Shown here piece after piece: positions 11,172 to 22,950 of a DNA stretch of 64,000 nucleotides. A model generated the notes under the pieces. It was not told the origin of the DNA. It saw only the letters and a list, made by a program, of their open reading frames with translations, and ran no database searches. Each line of letters begins with the position of its first letter. Positions within the stretch are counted from its first letter, which is position 1. The position numbers and the translations under genes are program-made. The DNA is from Hippasteria phrygiana. Lineage: Eukaryota; Echinodermata; Asteroidea; Valvatida; Goniasteridae. The stretch covers positions 2,356,001 to 2,420,000 of the forward strand of contig JAZGUH010000112.1 in assembly GCA_037893225.1 (NCBI GenBank), given 5' to 3'.

Positions 11172-11790
11172 CACCCTTCAAAATTCAGATGTCGCTGAAC
11201 ACACAATCCTAACTCTGCCTCTTGTGTCAGTCATCTCGGATATGTACATGTAAGAATTGGGTTTCGGCAAAACGAGCAGCAGATACTGTTCTAGATGCAA
11301 CTTATACTATAGCTTTTAATTAAACTGAACAAATCGTCTTTTCCGTACGTGTTTGCTTACACCATTTTTGTACACCGCCAAGTACCAGTGCATGTACAAG
11401 TTACAAATCTCAACATCTCTAATAACTCAAGCTCTGTCTCACTACTGTTTTTGTATTAGTCAGTCTAAAATGCAGGAACTCTAGGTGATGCAACAGTGAG
11501 TTGGTGTAGGAACTCAGTCTCAGACCATGCATAGCCCAGCGACCGGATTTATCCGCAATGCATGCAATGAACCTGTCCAACATTGCAACAAGAACAAAAA
11601 CATCTGAGTTTTAACAGGGCCGGAAAATTACTTACACTGAAATTTCGCTTTGCCTGGCTCACTCCGCTGGCCCTAAGTTGTCCCATCTCCGTCATATATT
11701 TCTTCATGTTGGCACAAAAGTGAAAATAAAAGCTAAATACCGCACAACGGCCGTACCATGCATGTAGCATGCGCATAGTCTACCGCCACT
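11172..11790 (-). repeat. Left arm of a large inverted duplication
   Basis: The reverse complement of this stretch aligns along most of its length with 12665-13285. Shared blocks include TTTTCACTTTTGTGCCAAC, AGCGAAATTTCAGTGTAAGT, GAGATTTGTAACTTGTACAT, AACAGTATCTGCTGC, CATCCGAGATGACT or a variant, and CTGAATTTTGAAGGGTGG (C for T in the right arm). Divergence is moderate, with indels. The arms point outwards, with about 870 bp between them. Confidence 0.8.
11636..11707 (-). CDS. Candidate short first coding exon, left copy
   Basis: Minus strand, ATG at 11707: 24 codons, beginning MKKYMTEMGQLRASGV and ending AKRNFS, running straight into GTAAGT at 11635-11630, a consensus splice donor. The right arm of the inverted duplication keeps the same frame and the same donor, with an aligned C-terminal part (TEMEQLGASGAEPEAKRNFS). 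Retention of frame with mostly substitutions and a codon-sized indel suggests it was coding in the ancestor. The protein is not recognised. The start is uncertain, because the frame is open upstream of the ATG. Confidence 0.35.
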
Positions 11791-12110
11791 GTGTTTTTCC
11801 AAGATGGCGATTCGCTGAAAGTTTTACACACTGACGTCATCAAGCCCGTGTGCAGCCCCACTTCGGTAAGGCTTCGGATTTTGGCCCAAAACGGAGCCTC
11901 GGGCTTCATCACATAGCCCAAGCTCGTCATTTCGGAGCAAGTTCGATCAAGGACCAATGGTTAAAGGTACACATTGCTTTGGATTTTGCGATTTGGGCTA
12001 TAAAACTGAAATGGATATGGTTGGGAAGCTTTCTTTAAAGTAGAATATAAAGATTCACATAACTATCCCTTCGAATTGCGTGGTTTTTGTTTAATTTCGT
12101 GACAAATAGC

Positions 12111-12160
12111 AGTCCGCCATTTTGTAGAACCAAATTTTTGACTCCACAAAATGGCGGACT
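12111..12160. repeat. Hairpin of two inverted ATGGCGGAC motifs
   Basis: AGTCCGCCATTTTGT (12111-12125) and its exact complement ACAAAATGGCGGACT (12146-12160) are 20 bp apart. The motif resembles a YY1 site (AAnATGGCGG). It lies between the divergent arms of the inverted duplication, so it could be promoter sequence or simply a MITE. Confidence 0.6.
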
Positions 12161-12664
12161 GTGTTCACCAGTCGTATTTCCAGTCGCATCTGGTTGAAGT
12201 ACGTTCTGTTGATCCATTTTGATGTACTGTGGCACGGCGCGCAGCACTGGCGATTATGTCGAGAGGTAGAGAATTGTACCTGGCGATCATCTGATAGGTT
12301 CACAAGGCCACTGGCTGCGGCGCCAGCCTAAAGACTCTTACAGCGTATTTTGCGCATTATTTAGACGGTGGTATTTAGTACTGGAAATACGTCTATGTAT
12401 CGCGGGTCAGATGTCAGGGGTAAGCGGCCATTTTTTTTGTTTCGTAATCACTAATCACTAATTACAACACATTATACGTGTTTTTTTGCATGAACAACTC
12501 TTATAAAAGATAAGGAACATTTCCAAACAGTAAAATTTCATGACATTTGAAGGCAATGTGTCCCTTTAACTAGTGGTTGGTTCGTGACGTACGTATAGCG
12601 CATGAGCACTGAAGTTGAAGTGCGAACGACTCTAGTCGAACTATTGTCATGTCAACGCGACCAT

Positions 12665-13285
12665 GAGAAAATGGCGGTGGCTAGTTTTTTACGTTTTTGG
12701 ACGAGTTCATAGATGAAAGCGACACGGACGATATTTGCTCAGTATATCAACAATGTCACAATTTTCACTTTTGTGCCAACACTTATTAAGGATTCTGACG
12801 GAGATGGAACAACTTGGGGCTAGCGGAGCTGAGCCAGAGGCAAAGCGAAATTTCAGTGTAAGTAATTTTCCCTGTTAATTTTGGGACAGAACTCATGTCA
12901 TGAACTCGGTTGTTTTTGTTCTTGTGAAGTTAACCGACCGCTGAGCTGCGTCAGGCTAGAGAGTTCCTACATTTTAGATTGATTAATTCAAAAACAGTAG
13001 TGAGACTGAGAGCTAGAGTCGGAGGTTGAGATTTGTAACTTGTACATAACATTGTACACGCACTAAGTTGTAGTTGTACGTGTCAGCATGCTTCCCGTAC
13101 GCGTACGGAAAAGACAATTTGTTCAGTTGAAATTTTGAACTTAGATAGGCCTACAGAGTACAGTACAGGTTGCATCCAGAACAGTATCTGCTGCACGTTT
13201 TGCCAAAATCCAATATACATCCGAGATGACTAAGAGGCAGGTACTCAGGATAGTGTGTTCAGCTACATCTGAATTCTGAAGGGTG
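12665..13285 (+). repeat. Right arm of the large inverted duplication
   Basis: Counterpart of 11172-11790. It begins near AAAATGGCGGTGGCTAG and ends CTGAATTCTGAAGGGTGG, where a LINE fragment begins. The arms are similar but not identical, so the duplication is old. Confidence 0.8.
12753..12857 (+). CDS. Candidate short first coding exon, right copy
   Basis: ATG at 12753 opens 35 codons (starting MSQFSLLCQHLLRILTEM, ending EAKRNFS) that end exactly at a GTAAGT donor (12858-12863), phase 0. The last 20 or so residues align with the left-arm copy at 11707-11636. No downstream exon is recognised before the LINE at 13284, so if this is a gene its later exons are displaced or outside the window. 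Chance cannot be excluded for a frame this short; the matched frame and donor in two arms is the main support. Confidence 0.38.
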
Positions 13286-14302
13286 GACAAGTGTTATGGG
13301 AATGTAAAAAATGGCTACAGAGCTTATGGAAAAGCGGGCTTGGGCTCTTCTGATCATTGTGTGGTGCATCTAGTACCTGAATATAAACAGAAACTAAAAC
13401 GCGAGAAACCAAGGGTGACTCGCATCAAGAAATGGACTGACGACAGTGTGCAGGCTCTTCGTGCATGTTTTGAATGCACGGATTGGAACATTTTTACTCA
13501 GTCAAACACACTTGATGCTGCTGCTGCTGCTGATGTCGTTACAGATTACATCAAGTTTTCTGAAGATATGCTGGTACCCGCCAAAGAAGTAAAAACATTC
13601 CCGAATAGTAAACCTTGGGTAAACAACGAGATTCGGAACCTCTTGAGGGAAAAACAACAGACTTGTAAGAACGGCAATTCCTCAGATAGACGGAGGATCC
13701 AAAATGAACTTTCTCAAGCGATTTATTCAAGTAAGAAGAAGTACGGCAAGAGGGTAGAAGACAAGTTCCGCAAGGGAAACCCAAATGATGCATGGCAGGG
13801 TATGAGAACTATTACAGGGTTGGGGAAGAAGAATCTATCTGTAGTACCACCCTGCGACGTAAAATCATTCCTTAAAGATTTAAGTGACTTTTATGCTCGG
13901 TTTGATAGAATGGACTTTAAAGCCCTTCATGAAGAAAGTCGTAAGACCCTTGAGAGTCAGGTCTGTAGTAATGACTTTATAAAACTGGATGTTACTGAAG
14001 TTGAAAATACGGGTAAAAGTTTGTAAATCTGTAGGACCAGATGGACTCTCTGGCAGAGTTCTTAAAAACTGTTATAAAGAACTTTCATCCGTTTTTTGTG
14101 ACCTTTTCCAGTGATCTCTGGATACCTTTAAAATTCCTAAATCTTGGTTCCAGTGCCAAAAAACCTAAACTATCTGTACTCAATGATTATAGACCTGTAG
14201 CACTTACTTCTATAGTAATGAAGTGTTTTGAACGTATTGTCAAGGATATTCTTGTTAGTCAAACAGGTGCGCGCCTGCATTGATCCCTTACAGTTTGCGT
14301 AT
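13284..14302 (+). pseudogene. ORF2 fragment of the CR1/Rex-like LINE
   Basis: The first 250 residues are open to 14026. The frame then changes near 14000-14030, where the RT begins with [14 protein letters not shown]. It changes again before [14 protein letters not shown] (about 14180-14215) and once more before DPLQFAY. The full ORF2 would encode endonuclease and reverse transcriptase; this relic keeps only the middle. It is relatively well preserved compared with the LINE at 405. Confidence 0.8.
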
Positions 14303-14305
14303 ATA
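13284..14305 (+). mobile_element. CR1/Rex-like LINE fragment
   Basis: The end of an endonuclease domain (LGSSDHCVVHLVP), the linker to RT (PWVNNEIRNLLREKQQ, KYGKRVEDKFRKGNPNDAW, KDLSDFYARFD), then [11 protein letters not shown] and [20 protein letters not shown], and last DPLQFAY near 14282-14302. It is truncated at both ends: most of the endonuclease and the catalytic part of the RT are missing. It begins exactly where the right arm of the inverted duplication ends. Confidence 0.85.
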
Positions 14306-14970
14306 TTATGGCTGTTCTGAGAATTGGCTTTTGGAAACTACACCCCCTGGAACACGCACGCATGTCTTGTCGCTGTGGGATAGTTTGCGCTAAATTTTGT
14401 ACACAAAATCCCACAGGCGGGGTATCCGTAAAAGGGTCTATGTATTATGTGTACATTCATTTGGATGTATCTTGTTTGTATCTTGCTTGTAAACTTAGGT
14501 CGATAAAAAGCTTCAGGCTTATTTTGACCCGTAACTTCAATAACAAAATTATCATGCTACTAAAAGAGGGATAGTGGCTGCAGACAGTTCTTTAGCAGCG
14601 AAAAAGAAAAGAATTAAATCTAGAACTTAGAAGTACATTTTTTTTCTAAACAGTTGATAGATGGAGTTGAAACAACTTCACTTGGTCGCTATTCCACTGG
14701 CACTTGTCAACAACTCGCTGTGTGAAACAATATTTCCGCACATCAAGTCTACATGTAATGTATAGTCAACATGCACAGTACATACATTACATGTACAGTA
14801 CATCCGATCCATGTACTCGGTATGTGAATTGTTCATGTCATAAAAAGTAATAAGCGAATAATTCGTGCAAAACAGGTGAAAATTAGGGTTGTTTGAATAT
14901 TTGTCGGGGTGTGTATTTCTTTGTTTCTTCGGTAGTCATCTTTATCATAGTGATGTGGGGATCTGTGCGC
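14306..14970. other. No gene recognised
   Basis: AT-rich sequence with ACATGTA and TACATGTA microsatellites near 14750-14815. TAAAAGAGGGATAG at 14564 faintly resembles the sequence outside the left arm at 11160, so the LINE insertion may extend this far. Nothing more supported. Confidence 0.35.
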
Positions 14971-15198
14971 CAGTGGCGTAAACACGGGGAAGCAGTTCAG
15001 GGGCCCGCCGATTTGTATTTCTATTTTGTTTCGTAAACAAATTTAAAAAGGGGAAATTGTACACAAAGTGATGTTTCAAATTTCAAGCGGTGTTTCGGGC
15101 GGGGGTATCCCCCGTTGAGAACAGTTCAAGATGCAGTACTTCGTTGACAAATTCAATAATCATCCCCACTTTTCGACACGCGGATTTACTCGCCACTG
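14971..15198. mobile_element. hAT-type MITE, CAGTGGCG ends
   Basis: It starts CAGTGGCGTAAACACGGGG and ends CGGATTTACTCGCCACTG. The terminal octamers CAGTGGCG/CGCCACTG are exact complements. Same terminus class as 9516-9689. No exact target duplication. Confidence 0.65.
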
Positions 15199-15692
15199 GT
15201 GAAATCTCATTTCATTGGCGTATATTATTTATTGGTAATAACTGTTATTATTGTGTTTATTATTTGATTGTGTTGAAATAACTCTTATGATGTAACTTTC
15301 CATAAAGTCCTGCCGTCAAATGTAACACAAGGTCGTGGACTCAATATCGCCATCAGTATAGCTGTTTTACTTTGATTTGCTCATCATTGCACGCACAGCC
15401 GATTTTAGCCAAAATGTATTTCGATACATAGGCCTACAACTATATTTTTGTATAGGAAGGGGCTGGTACATTATTTATTTTACAATTATAAATACAGATT
15501 TACTTATTTACTTATTTTCGTTTGGTTCTGTCATAGTACATTTTGGCGTTTGGCCGGCGGGTGGGTGGCACGGACTATGTTCGACTGTAGGCCTATCGTA
15601 TATTTTTGGTGGCACAAACACATACAAAATACTTGTACATGCAGTATGTATCATAACTACAGGATCATGCATGCAGCAGTCATTGCAATTGT

Positions 15693-15995
15693 AATCTGAT
15701 CTGGCGCGCGCGCCCTGTGGGTCAGCGCAGCGCGCGCCCTCCCTCTATAGACGAATCCGGCGACCAAAATTAGAAGCATTTACTGCGGTGGCGAGGCGCT
15801 CGCGTGCGTGTTAGACGCAAGCGCTCGACGCAGCTTCGACCAACAGGGTGTTTACAACTTGCCAAAATGCGCACGCGACTCAAATTAAAGAACGCGGGCA
15901 GCCTGCACGCGGGCGCGGCACCACTGTAAAAATGGCGTCGGCGAATTCCTGTATAGGTCAGTGCGCGCGCGCCCTGTAGGTCAGCGCGCGGTCGT
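15693..15995. repeat. CpG-rich imperfect inverted repeat
   Basis: GGCGCGCGCGCCCTGTGGGT and CTATAGACGAATCCGGCG on the left mirror ACCTACAGGGCGCGCGCGC and CTATACAGGAATTCGCCGAC on the complement of the right. The block is far richer in CpG than its surroundings. It may be a MITE; a CpG island is the alternative. Confidence 0.6.
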
Positions 15996-16384
15996 TGGGT
16001 ATTATTTGCAGTTACATGGGTTCATCTGCGTTCATATCAGTTCGGGATTCAGTGATCGTGACGATACAGCGCCTTTAATTTTTCAACCTGTGCCTCTGTT
16101 TTGATTTCAAGACTAGGGGGATCCGACAACTTCGCCTCCAATTTCCAAATCACTTGCCACAGCCGAGCCTATTAGTAGTATCATATTGTACAAAACCTCT
16201 CAAGTTGGCTGGATAACTAAAGCCTGACCGACGAGATGCTGAATTGAAAGGGAATTCCTGGCAGTCGGAGTTTGTCTACAATCGGAGTACAAGTATGCGG
16301 TCAGGCTCTAGAGTAAAAACGAAATCCCAGTGCACAGTTGTATTTCTTTCCAATTTGAATGGACCTGTATGAAATATATGGTGT

Positions 16385-16510
16385 AAATTTACAAGCTTGA
16401 AAATTCCAGCTCTAGGCTCATGGCGAATCTCACATTGAGCTAGAGTGGTTGGGGCACTGAAATAGGGAAGAGTGGTTGATGCAAATATGAATGGAAATAG
16501 GGAAATCATA
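16385..16510. repeat. Inverted copy of the repeat at 4190-4350
   Basis: GAAAATTCCAGCTCTAGGCT, then CATGGCGAATCTCACAT and GAAATAGGGAAGAG. No gene is seen from 15996 to 17115. Confidence 0.55.
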
Positions 16511-16792
16511 AACACTGACTTGTATACCCTTACCCCCTAGGCCAGCCTGTGTGGCAATTCATATTGAATTTCAGAGTACGAATTTCAGTTTAAAAAATGC
16601 GTCCGTGATTCTCGACAGTGCTTAGTTTGAGTATTACTTGTGACATAAATCACACACGTGATGCACTGGAGAAGTATAATCCCAACGATATCCCCAATAG
16701 AAACCATCAATTTCACGTCTATTTAACAGAGACATATGTTTTGCATGTTATTTTGTTCAAAAGATCCTAGTATAACTGTACTAGCTATAGTA

Positions 16793-16842
16793 CGCGGCGC
16801 TACCATAGAGCTATATTAATATAGCTCTGTGGGCGCTACGCG
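16793..16842. repeat. Palindrome centred on AGAGCTATATTAATATAGCT
   Basis: A perfect 22-bp core at 16807-16828, extended by imperfect arms CGCGGCGCTACC / GGGCGCTACGCGG. Confidence 0.7.
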
Positions 16843-17115
16843 GTTTCTTCCCACAAACCAGACACGATCGTATGATGTATGGGGTACAGTCGAGTCGCCG
16901 ACTGCATGAAGCGCCATGTTGTTCGAAGGTTATGAATATTAACACAACAAACTCATTTGCATATTACAGCCGCGCCCACATTTTGCAGGATTCCCAAGAC
17001 GATAGTGCGAGCCCATGAGTTGGTCTAATCGTACCGTCAGAGGGCGCACTGCATGGAATTAATAAACGCGACGCGCGCTACACGACCATTATCGATCACT
17101 GTCGTCTTGAACCAA

Positions 17116-17354
17116 GGCCCTTTTCCAAACCCTGGCTTGGGCTTGGGCTTCGGCTTCGCGTAATTTTATGTCCCCAGATTTGGCAAGATCTGGGACGCTG
17201 TTTTTGCTACATGTACATCAAACTTTTGTTTTAACCAAGAGCCAGAGCCTGTTTATTTATTTACATATTCAAGGCTTCAGATCGGCAGTGGGACTGGGGA
17301 ATAGCTGGAGACGAAGCCCAAGCCCAAGCCCAAGCCCAGGTTTGGAAAAGGGCC
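17116..17354. mobile_element. MITE with GGCCCTTTTCCAAACC ends and GCTTGG repeats
   Basis: The inverted ends GGCCCTTTTCCAAACC / GGTTTGGAAAAGGGCC are each followed by GCTTGG hexamer runs. A related copy lies at 35230-35452. The remainder to 18307 is non-coding. Confidence 0.75.
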
Positions 17355-18307
17355 TACTGGTTCCCGGTCCCTCCATTGTCCTTAATTCGGATTTCAAAAG
17401 TAGTATGCGGACCGGGAACCAGTCTAGTAACCATAGACATATACAGTTGTCGCGGAGCTGAGTGATGTCCAGAAGTGGCATGTTTTTTTCCCATTAAGGA
17501 GAACGTTTTCTGTGTTGGAAACTTGCATATTACTGACTAAAATAATGACACAGTCACAAGACACAGGTTTGGAAATTTATTTAACATCCATGATATTTTC
17601 AAGTCAAACTCCATGTTGGAAATCGGACAGGTGGGATGAGGTGGTGCGTAAATACTTGGCGATTGTGTAGTGTAGGGCCCCTCTTTAGTTTTGATAAAAT
17701 TAGAGTCAAGGGTATTTTTTCTCATTCCAAAATGACTTTTTCAAGCTAAAGCAGACTTCTCTTAATTCTATTGACATCATGTTTAAAATTTTTATACAGT
17801 CTGTTGCGGTAGAAAATGCAATAAACGCGCTTTAATTACAGCAGTTGCTAAGCGAATCAACGCGGGGTTTGCATGTTTGTGCGTCGCAGTGATCGCCATC
17901 ATTATTTTCGTTTTGCGTTTTACGGTTTTGTCGTCTTCATTGACGCTTTACCCCAAAATTTCCCATACAAACTAAAACCCTGCCCCTTTATCTACGGCAA
18001 GTTGGTTTGTAATGTCGCTTAAATTGGCAATTTCAATAACATAAAAGTGTTTGTTTAATTTTTTTATTGGGAACAGCCTGGGCCCTACAGGCTACAATCG
18101 CCAAATAAGTTATGCACGCCAGCACTAGGACTAGGAGCAGTGTATAATTGTCATGGTTTTGTGTTCCTTACTCCATAATGTCCAGGTGTATTTCTCCATG
18201 GTGTAAATAACCAGTGTTCCTCCCTCCATGGTGTAACAATAATAAACCTTTTTGACATTCTCAATGCATTGTGGGTATGGAGGCCAAACAACCATGTATA
18301 CACAAGC

Positions 18308-18467
18308 ATAGACCATATCGCAAATACCGCCTAGTTGAGACGTCACAATGGTCACAAGGGATTGTGGGAAGGACGGAAATGGGAGCGATTTTTGTGCGCG
18401 TTTCTTTCCAAAATCCCTAGTAACCATTGTGACGTCTCATCCAGGCGGTATTTGCGATAAGGTCTAT
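18308..18467. mobile_element. Palindromic MITE containing GACGTCAC
   Basis: The long imperfect arms ATAGACCATATCGCAAATAC... (18308) and the complement of ...GCGGTATTTGCGATAAGGTC (to about 18464) both contain GAGACGTCACAATGGT. AGC stands on both sides, a possible 3-bp target duplication. Confidence 0.72.
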
Positions 18468-18883
18468 AGCACTGTGAACCAGTCCAAATATTAATTGATT
18501 TTACATATCTGATAAGTTGAGAGATACAAATTGACATATCTTTGCATGGAACATAATGAAAATAACCAGAAAAATCAATTTAAATGGCAATAAGAATAAG
18601 GAAATAATTGGGGAATCCCTCTCAGGGTACCAGTTACTGATTGCAACTGCTCTGGAATTAACACTAACAGCTAATAATTGTCACATTATTAGCCAATCAT
18701 AGAAGAGGATTTTTGCAACCATGACAAAAAACATTTAACCAACATGACAGCAATGCGACCAATTACGTCCGTTCTAATGTGCTTGCTCTTCTATAATGCC
18801 ATGGGCTGATGCTGTTCCCATGGCCATGATGCTTTGAGAATGTTGAAAAGGTTTAATTATTATTATACATTGTGCGGGTGTTG

Positions 18884-18966
18884 GTCGCTTCTCCCATTTT
18901 CCACTTTGCCCACAACCACTTCGCCCATTTGCCACTTCGCCCATTTGCCACTTCGCCCATTTGCAA
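18884..18966. repeat. Third TTCGCCCA minisatellite array
   Basis: About six units of CACTTCGCCCATTTGC, the same family as the ends of the 8836-10057 element. An hAT-like element inserted at its right edge. Confidence 0.8.
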
Positions 18967-18975
18967 TGTTCGCAC

Positions 18976-19606
18976 TAGGGGTGTGCATTTACAGGTAGTA
19001 AAAGAACCGGGTACCTGATTGAAAAAGATACGGGTACCCGGGTACCCGTTAAAGAAACCCAATCCAAAACGTCCAATCCTGGAAGTTGTAATAATGTCTT
19101 TCTCTGAGATTGAAAAGTCTGATTTCAGACAAAAGTCGGAAAAATCTCATGCCTGTCTACAGTAAACCTGATCACTACTCAGCCAAACATGTACATGTTC
19201 CAGCACGTGCATGTGCCGGCATATCACAAAAGACAGAAGCTTATACAGTTGTATTTATAGTGGCATGAGGCATGCTATTACCATGGAGGTATTACACATG
19301 TATGTCTCGTCAAGGCTCTTTATCCATACCCAGACTACAAAAACCACAACCGGTAAATTCCCTTTATTGTCAATATTCGTGAGCGTCATAAACATGAAAT
19401 CTGTGCTGGTTTCCCATGTAGGCCTAGTCGTGTTTAAATTTTAAAAATTCCCGACAAATAACATTCGAAACCTTTCCTTTTTCATTTTCTGGGAAGTTAC
19501 TATGCTATAATGTAAAGTTGTACGGGTACTCGATTCCATTATCTGGAAGCGGTTCCTGACATGAACGGTCGGGAACTCGGGTACCCGGTTCTGATGCACA
19601 CCCCTA
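18976..19606. mobile_element. hAT-like element, 631 bp, with perfect 8-bp target duplication
   Basis: Ends TAGGGGTGTGCAT / ATGCACACCCCTA. GTTCGCAC is duplicated exactly at 18968-18975 and 19607-19614. The interior has GGGTACCCG repeats near both ends (19035-19050 and 19578-19588) and no transposase. A related element lies at 42936-43764. Confidence 0.85.
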
Positions 19607-19614
19607 GTTCGCAC

Positions 19615-21289
19615 GCACATGTTCGTTTACGTATACGTATACATGTACGTACACGCATGGAGCTATACAAAAGGTGTGTGCAGCATGCGTAACGTATTGT
19701 AAAAAATAAATTAGGGCTTTATAGAATGGAAATGCTCCTCGAAACTATGTTTGCCAATAAAAAAGACAGCTTCTATTATGTATAGAAAAGGTATTTGTGA
19801 GCTAAAAAAAGGGAAACTCGCAAAATGAATTTCCAAAATTTCAAACAAATTTTCTATAAAATATAGGTCTCCGTTACAATCATGGAATTCGTTAGCTTGA
19901 TGAGAAACTGCAGCTCCAATGCTCATCGGGATTTTTTTTCCATTTTTAGTCAGTAGGCCTATAGTTCTGTTTCAAGTCGACCATTTGCTTCGTGAATGAC
20001 TGCTGCATGGTATGAAATACATGTTAAGTTTTATCTCATCTGGGTTTGGATAATAGGGGGAAAGGACCATTTTCGTGGAGGCCAAATTTCACGGCATCCG
20101 CCATTTTTCGACCGCTGGCTACAAAGTACATTGTAGATTGTAGCAAATTAGAAGGGGAAGATGGGACACTCCGCTAGAAAAGTGAAACAGGAAGTAGTTG
20201 CTTATGGGGAAGGGAGCCCTCATACCAATGATGGGTAAAACTTGCGACCAACCGATGTGTTCCCTGTAGGAGAAAAAACGAAGACTTGGTGCTCCGCTCT
20301 GAAATACATTGTAATTGCACTAACTAAATGACACCTCAAACAAAATTTGGCAAGGATTGGTCTTAACATTACATACTTAATGTTTCTCCCTCCTTTTTTC
20401 TTTCTTTCTTTCGTTATTTATATATTTATTTATTCATTCTGAATTTCTAAAATTCAATTGTGGAGAGCCACCTTTTGCAAATATCATTAAAAGCAAATAT
20501 AATTGTACACATGGCACAAAATTAAGTTATTTCTCAGAGAAATTGATCATTAAAAAGTATTTCCAAATAAAAAGAATCAAATAATTTTGTTATTTACTAT
20601 ATTGAAATTTGTATTCATCTTCAATGATATAATAATAAAAAAAAAAACGGATTTTGTTTTCAAAATTATATTACTGGGTGTGTCTTATTTTGTTACCGAC
20701 TGCCTGAAGTAGCAGTTAGAGTTACTAGTGAACCATTGACATAAACACTTCTCGAGTGGAGCAAAGTTTGATTTCATATATTTTTCGGATGCTCCATTTA
20801 CAGCTTCATCAAATCGTTCAAGTACAACATGACTTTATAATTACAAAACAACTCAACTATGGATAGTTCCCGTTACAACAAAGATGTTTTTTATACATAG
20901 AAAAATCCCACCCATAAGCAATGGATAAAATCTGATACCTGCCAATTTAAAACCAATATCTCAACATTTCAGTCTGGTTTTCACATTTGGGAAAAACACT
21001 CCAGTCCTTAATTGGCTTGCATGTATTGGCCGGTCGCAGTCTCATCGCCTTAATAACTAAATGACATTGTACAAATGTGACCCGCTCTGCAAAAAGGGCA
21101 CATAAGTCGCTGTATGCTTTTACGCGTAATGGGCCGATTTTATAATAAGCAGATAAGTATTTTAAAAATGGAAATATTCAAGGATCAAATGATGAGGTTA
21201 TTATGAGTTACCCTATTTTTAATACGTTCCCTGTTTTTTAACAGATATAACACGTTCCTGTCTGTATACAACTAAAACTATCGACCCGA
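19615..21289. other. No gene recognised
   Basis: AT-rich sequence with a CGTATACGTATACATGTACG microsatellite near 19630, a TTTC/TTTA-rich stretch near 20395-20435 and an A-run near 20636. Nothing else supported. Confidence 0.4.
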
Positions 21290-21419
21290 TCCCAGTTTTA
21301 GTTCTAGAGATATAGGACTTTGAAAATTGCAGCTTTAAGATGACGTCATATGACATTCGATGACGTCATGATGATGTCACTTCATATTTGGCACATAGTA
21401 ATCATACTTTGGCTGCACA

Positions 21420-22950
21420 CCGATTTTTATTACAATCGCATCTTGTTTATGTGTATTAAAAAACACCACAATTTTGATTACGTCAAGATGACGTCACGCA
21501 AATGACCCAACTTGGTGCATATCTATGTCACATACCAAAGCTGTTAACAAAACAATTTAGAAAATACCTTGTTTCGTTCGCTAGATATCTTGAAAAAAAG
21601 GTTAAAAATGCAAAAATTCAATATTTAAAAATACATCACATGATGACGTCATCGTGACGCCACCTAATTTTTCACATGTAACACATCCTTGTCTTTATAT
21701 AAACAAAACTTCAGTCCGAAATGAAATCCCACATTTACTTTGTTAGATATTGGACTTTGAAAATTTCACCTTTAAGTTGACGTCACGTGACACACGATGA
21801 CGTCATGATGACGTCACTCTGCGGCACACATCTATGCTATGTCTATGTGTATGCTAACTGACTAAGATCCAAAGTTTTTTGATGGCCAAAGTGCCGTCTA
21901 GAAAGTCTATGCGCGAAGTCTGTGGAATTTCAGTTAGAACTAAAATAAGAAAAAGAAGAAACAAATGATAACAAAAACAAACGTTTTTTTTCTGCAATTT
22001 TGCGGAAAAGCCAAAAATTGCTGAAGAAAAAACAAAAAGATGTGGAGAAAACAATCCCTTCCCTTGCGAGGATCGAACTCAGAACCCTGTGGTCGGGAGT
22101 CACATGCTCTATCCACTATGCTATACAGTAGTTCGGATAGGGCGCGCGTCGGTCATCACAAATGATATCCGAGGTGGTTTCTCCGATTGCGGACAACGCC
22201 TCACATAGGTTTACGTCACATAACATGCACTGCTACCCTGACTTCGCTTGTATAGCTTGTATTGTAGGATAAATAAAGAACGTGCAACACGATACCCACG
22301 GTTACACTGCCTTCCCAGAATTCCTTTGTTATATTGTTTTGGGGCTAAATATTGAAATGGGTATATTTTGACGCTGGAGTGAGTTATGATCATGAGAACT
22401 TGGAATTAGGTACACAAAAATACAGTGTATAAAACTTCTGAAGATTTGTCATAAGAGATTGCTAAATATACCAAATATTAACTTGAATTTAATGACCTCT
22501 AGATGACGTCATGATGACGCCATCATGACGTCACATCAATTTTTTGTATCTGTAACAAATGCTGGTCTTTAAGCATTAAGACTGCACCAAATCCGATCTA
22601 CAGTTCTCTAGATATAGGACCTTAAAGTGTGCAACTTTAAGATGACGTCACGTGACCCATGATGACGTCATCACAACGGTACTTGCCAAAGCAAACATTT
22701 CCAACGTGGTCTTGGCCTGGGTCGAGTTTGGAGTCAATCTGATCAATGACAGTGTCAAATTTGGAGAGTACATTGAAATTTGAAACCTTGAAAAATTCAT
22801 AGAAAATCAGCCGATGACGTCACAATGACGTCACTTCGGATTTTGCATGCTATTGACAATATCTACCTACCCACCCATTTTCATGACGATCGGACCTACC
22901 CTTATACGTGTTTCAAAAAAGCGCATTTTTGATGACGTCATCATGACGTC
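21420..22950 (+). repeat. 1.5-kb duplicated block, copy 1
   Basis: Nearly the same sequence as 28508-29990, including ATTACAATCGCATCTTGTTT, the tRNA-like segment, CACATAGGTTTACGT and CAACGTGGTCTTGGCCTGGG. A partial third copy lies at 35455-36480. Confidence 0.85.
22063..22140 (-). other. tRNA-derived (SINE-like) segment, copy 1
   Basis: On the minus strand TAGTGGATAGAGCATG (A-box-like) is followed about 30 bases later by GAGTTCGATCC (B-box-like), with a plausible anticodon arm between. The acceptor stem is not convincing, so it reads as a decayed tRNA gene or the head of a SINE, not a working tRNA. Confidence 0.6.
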
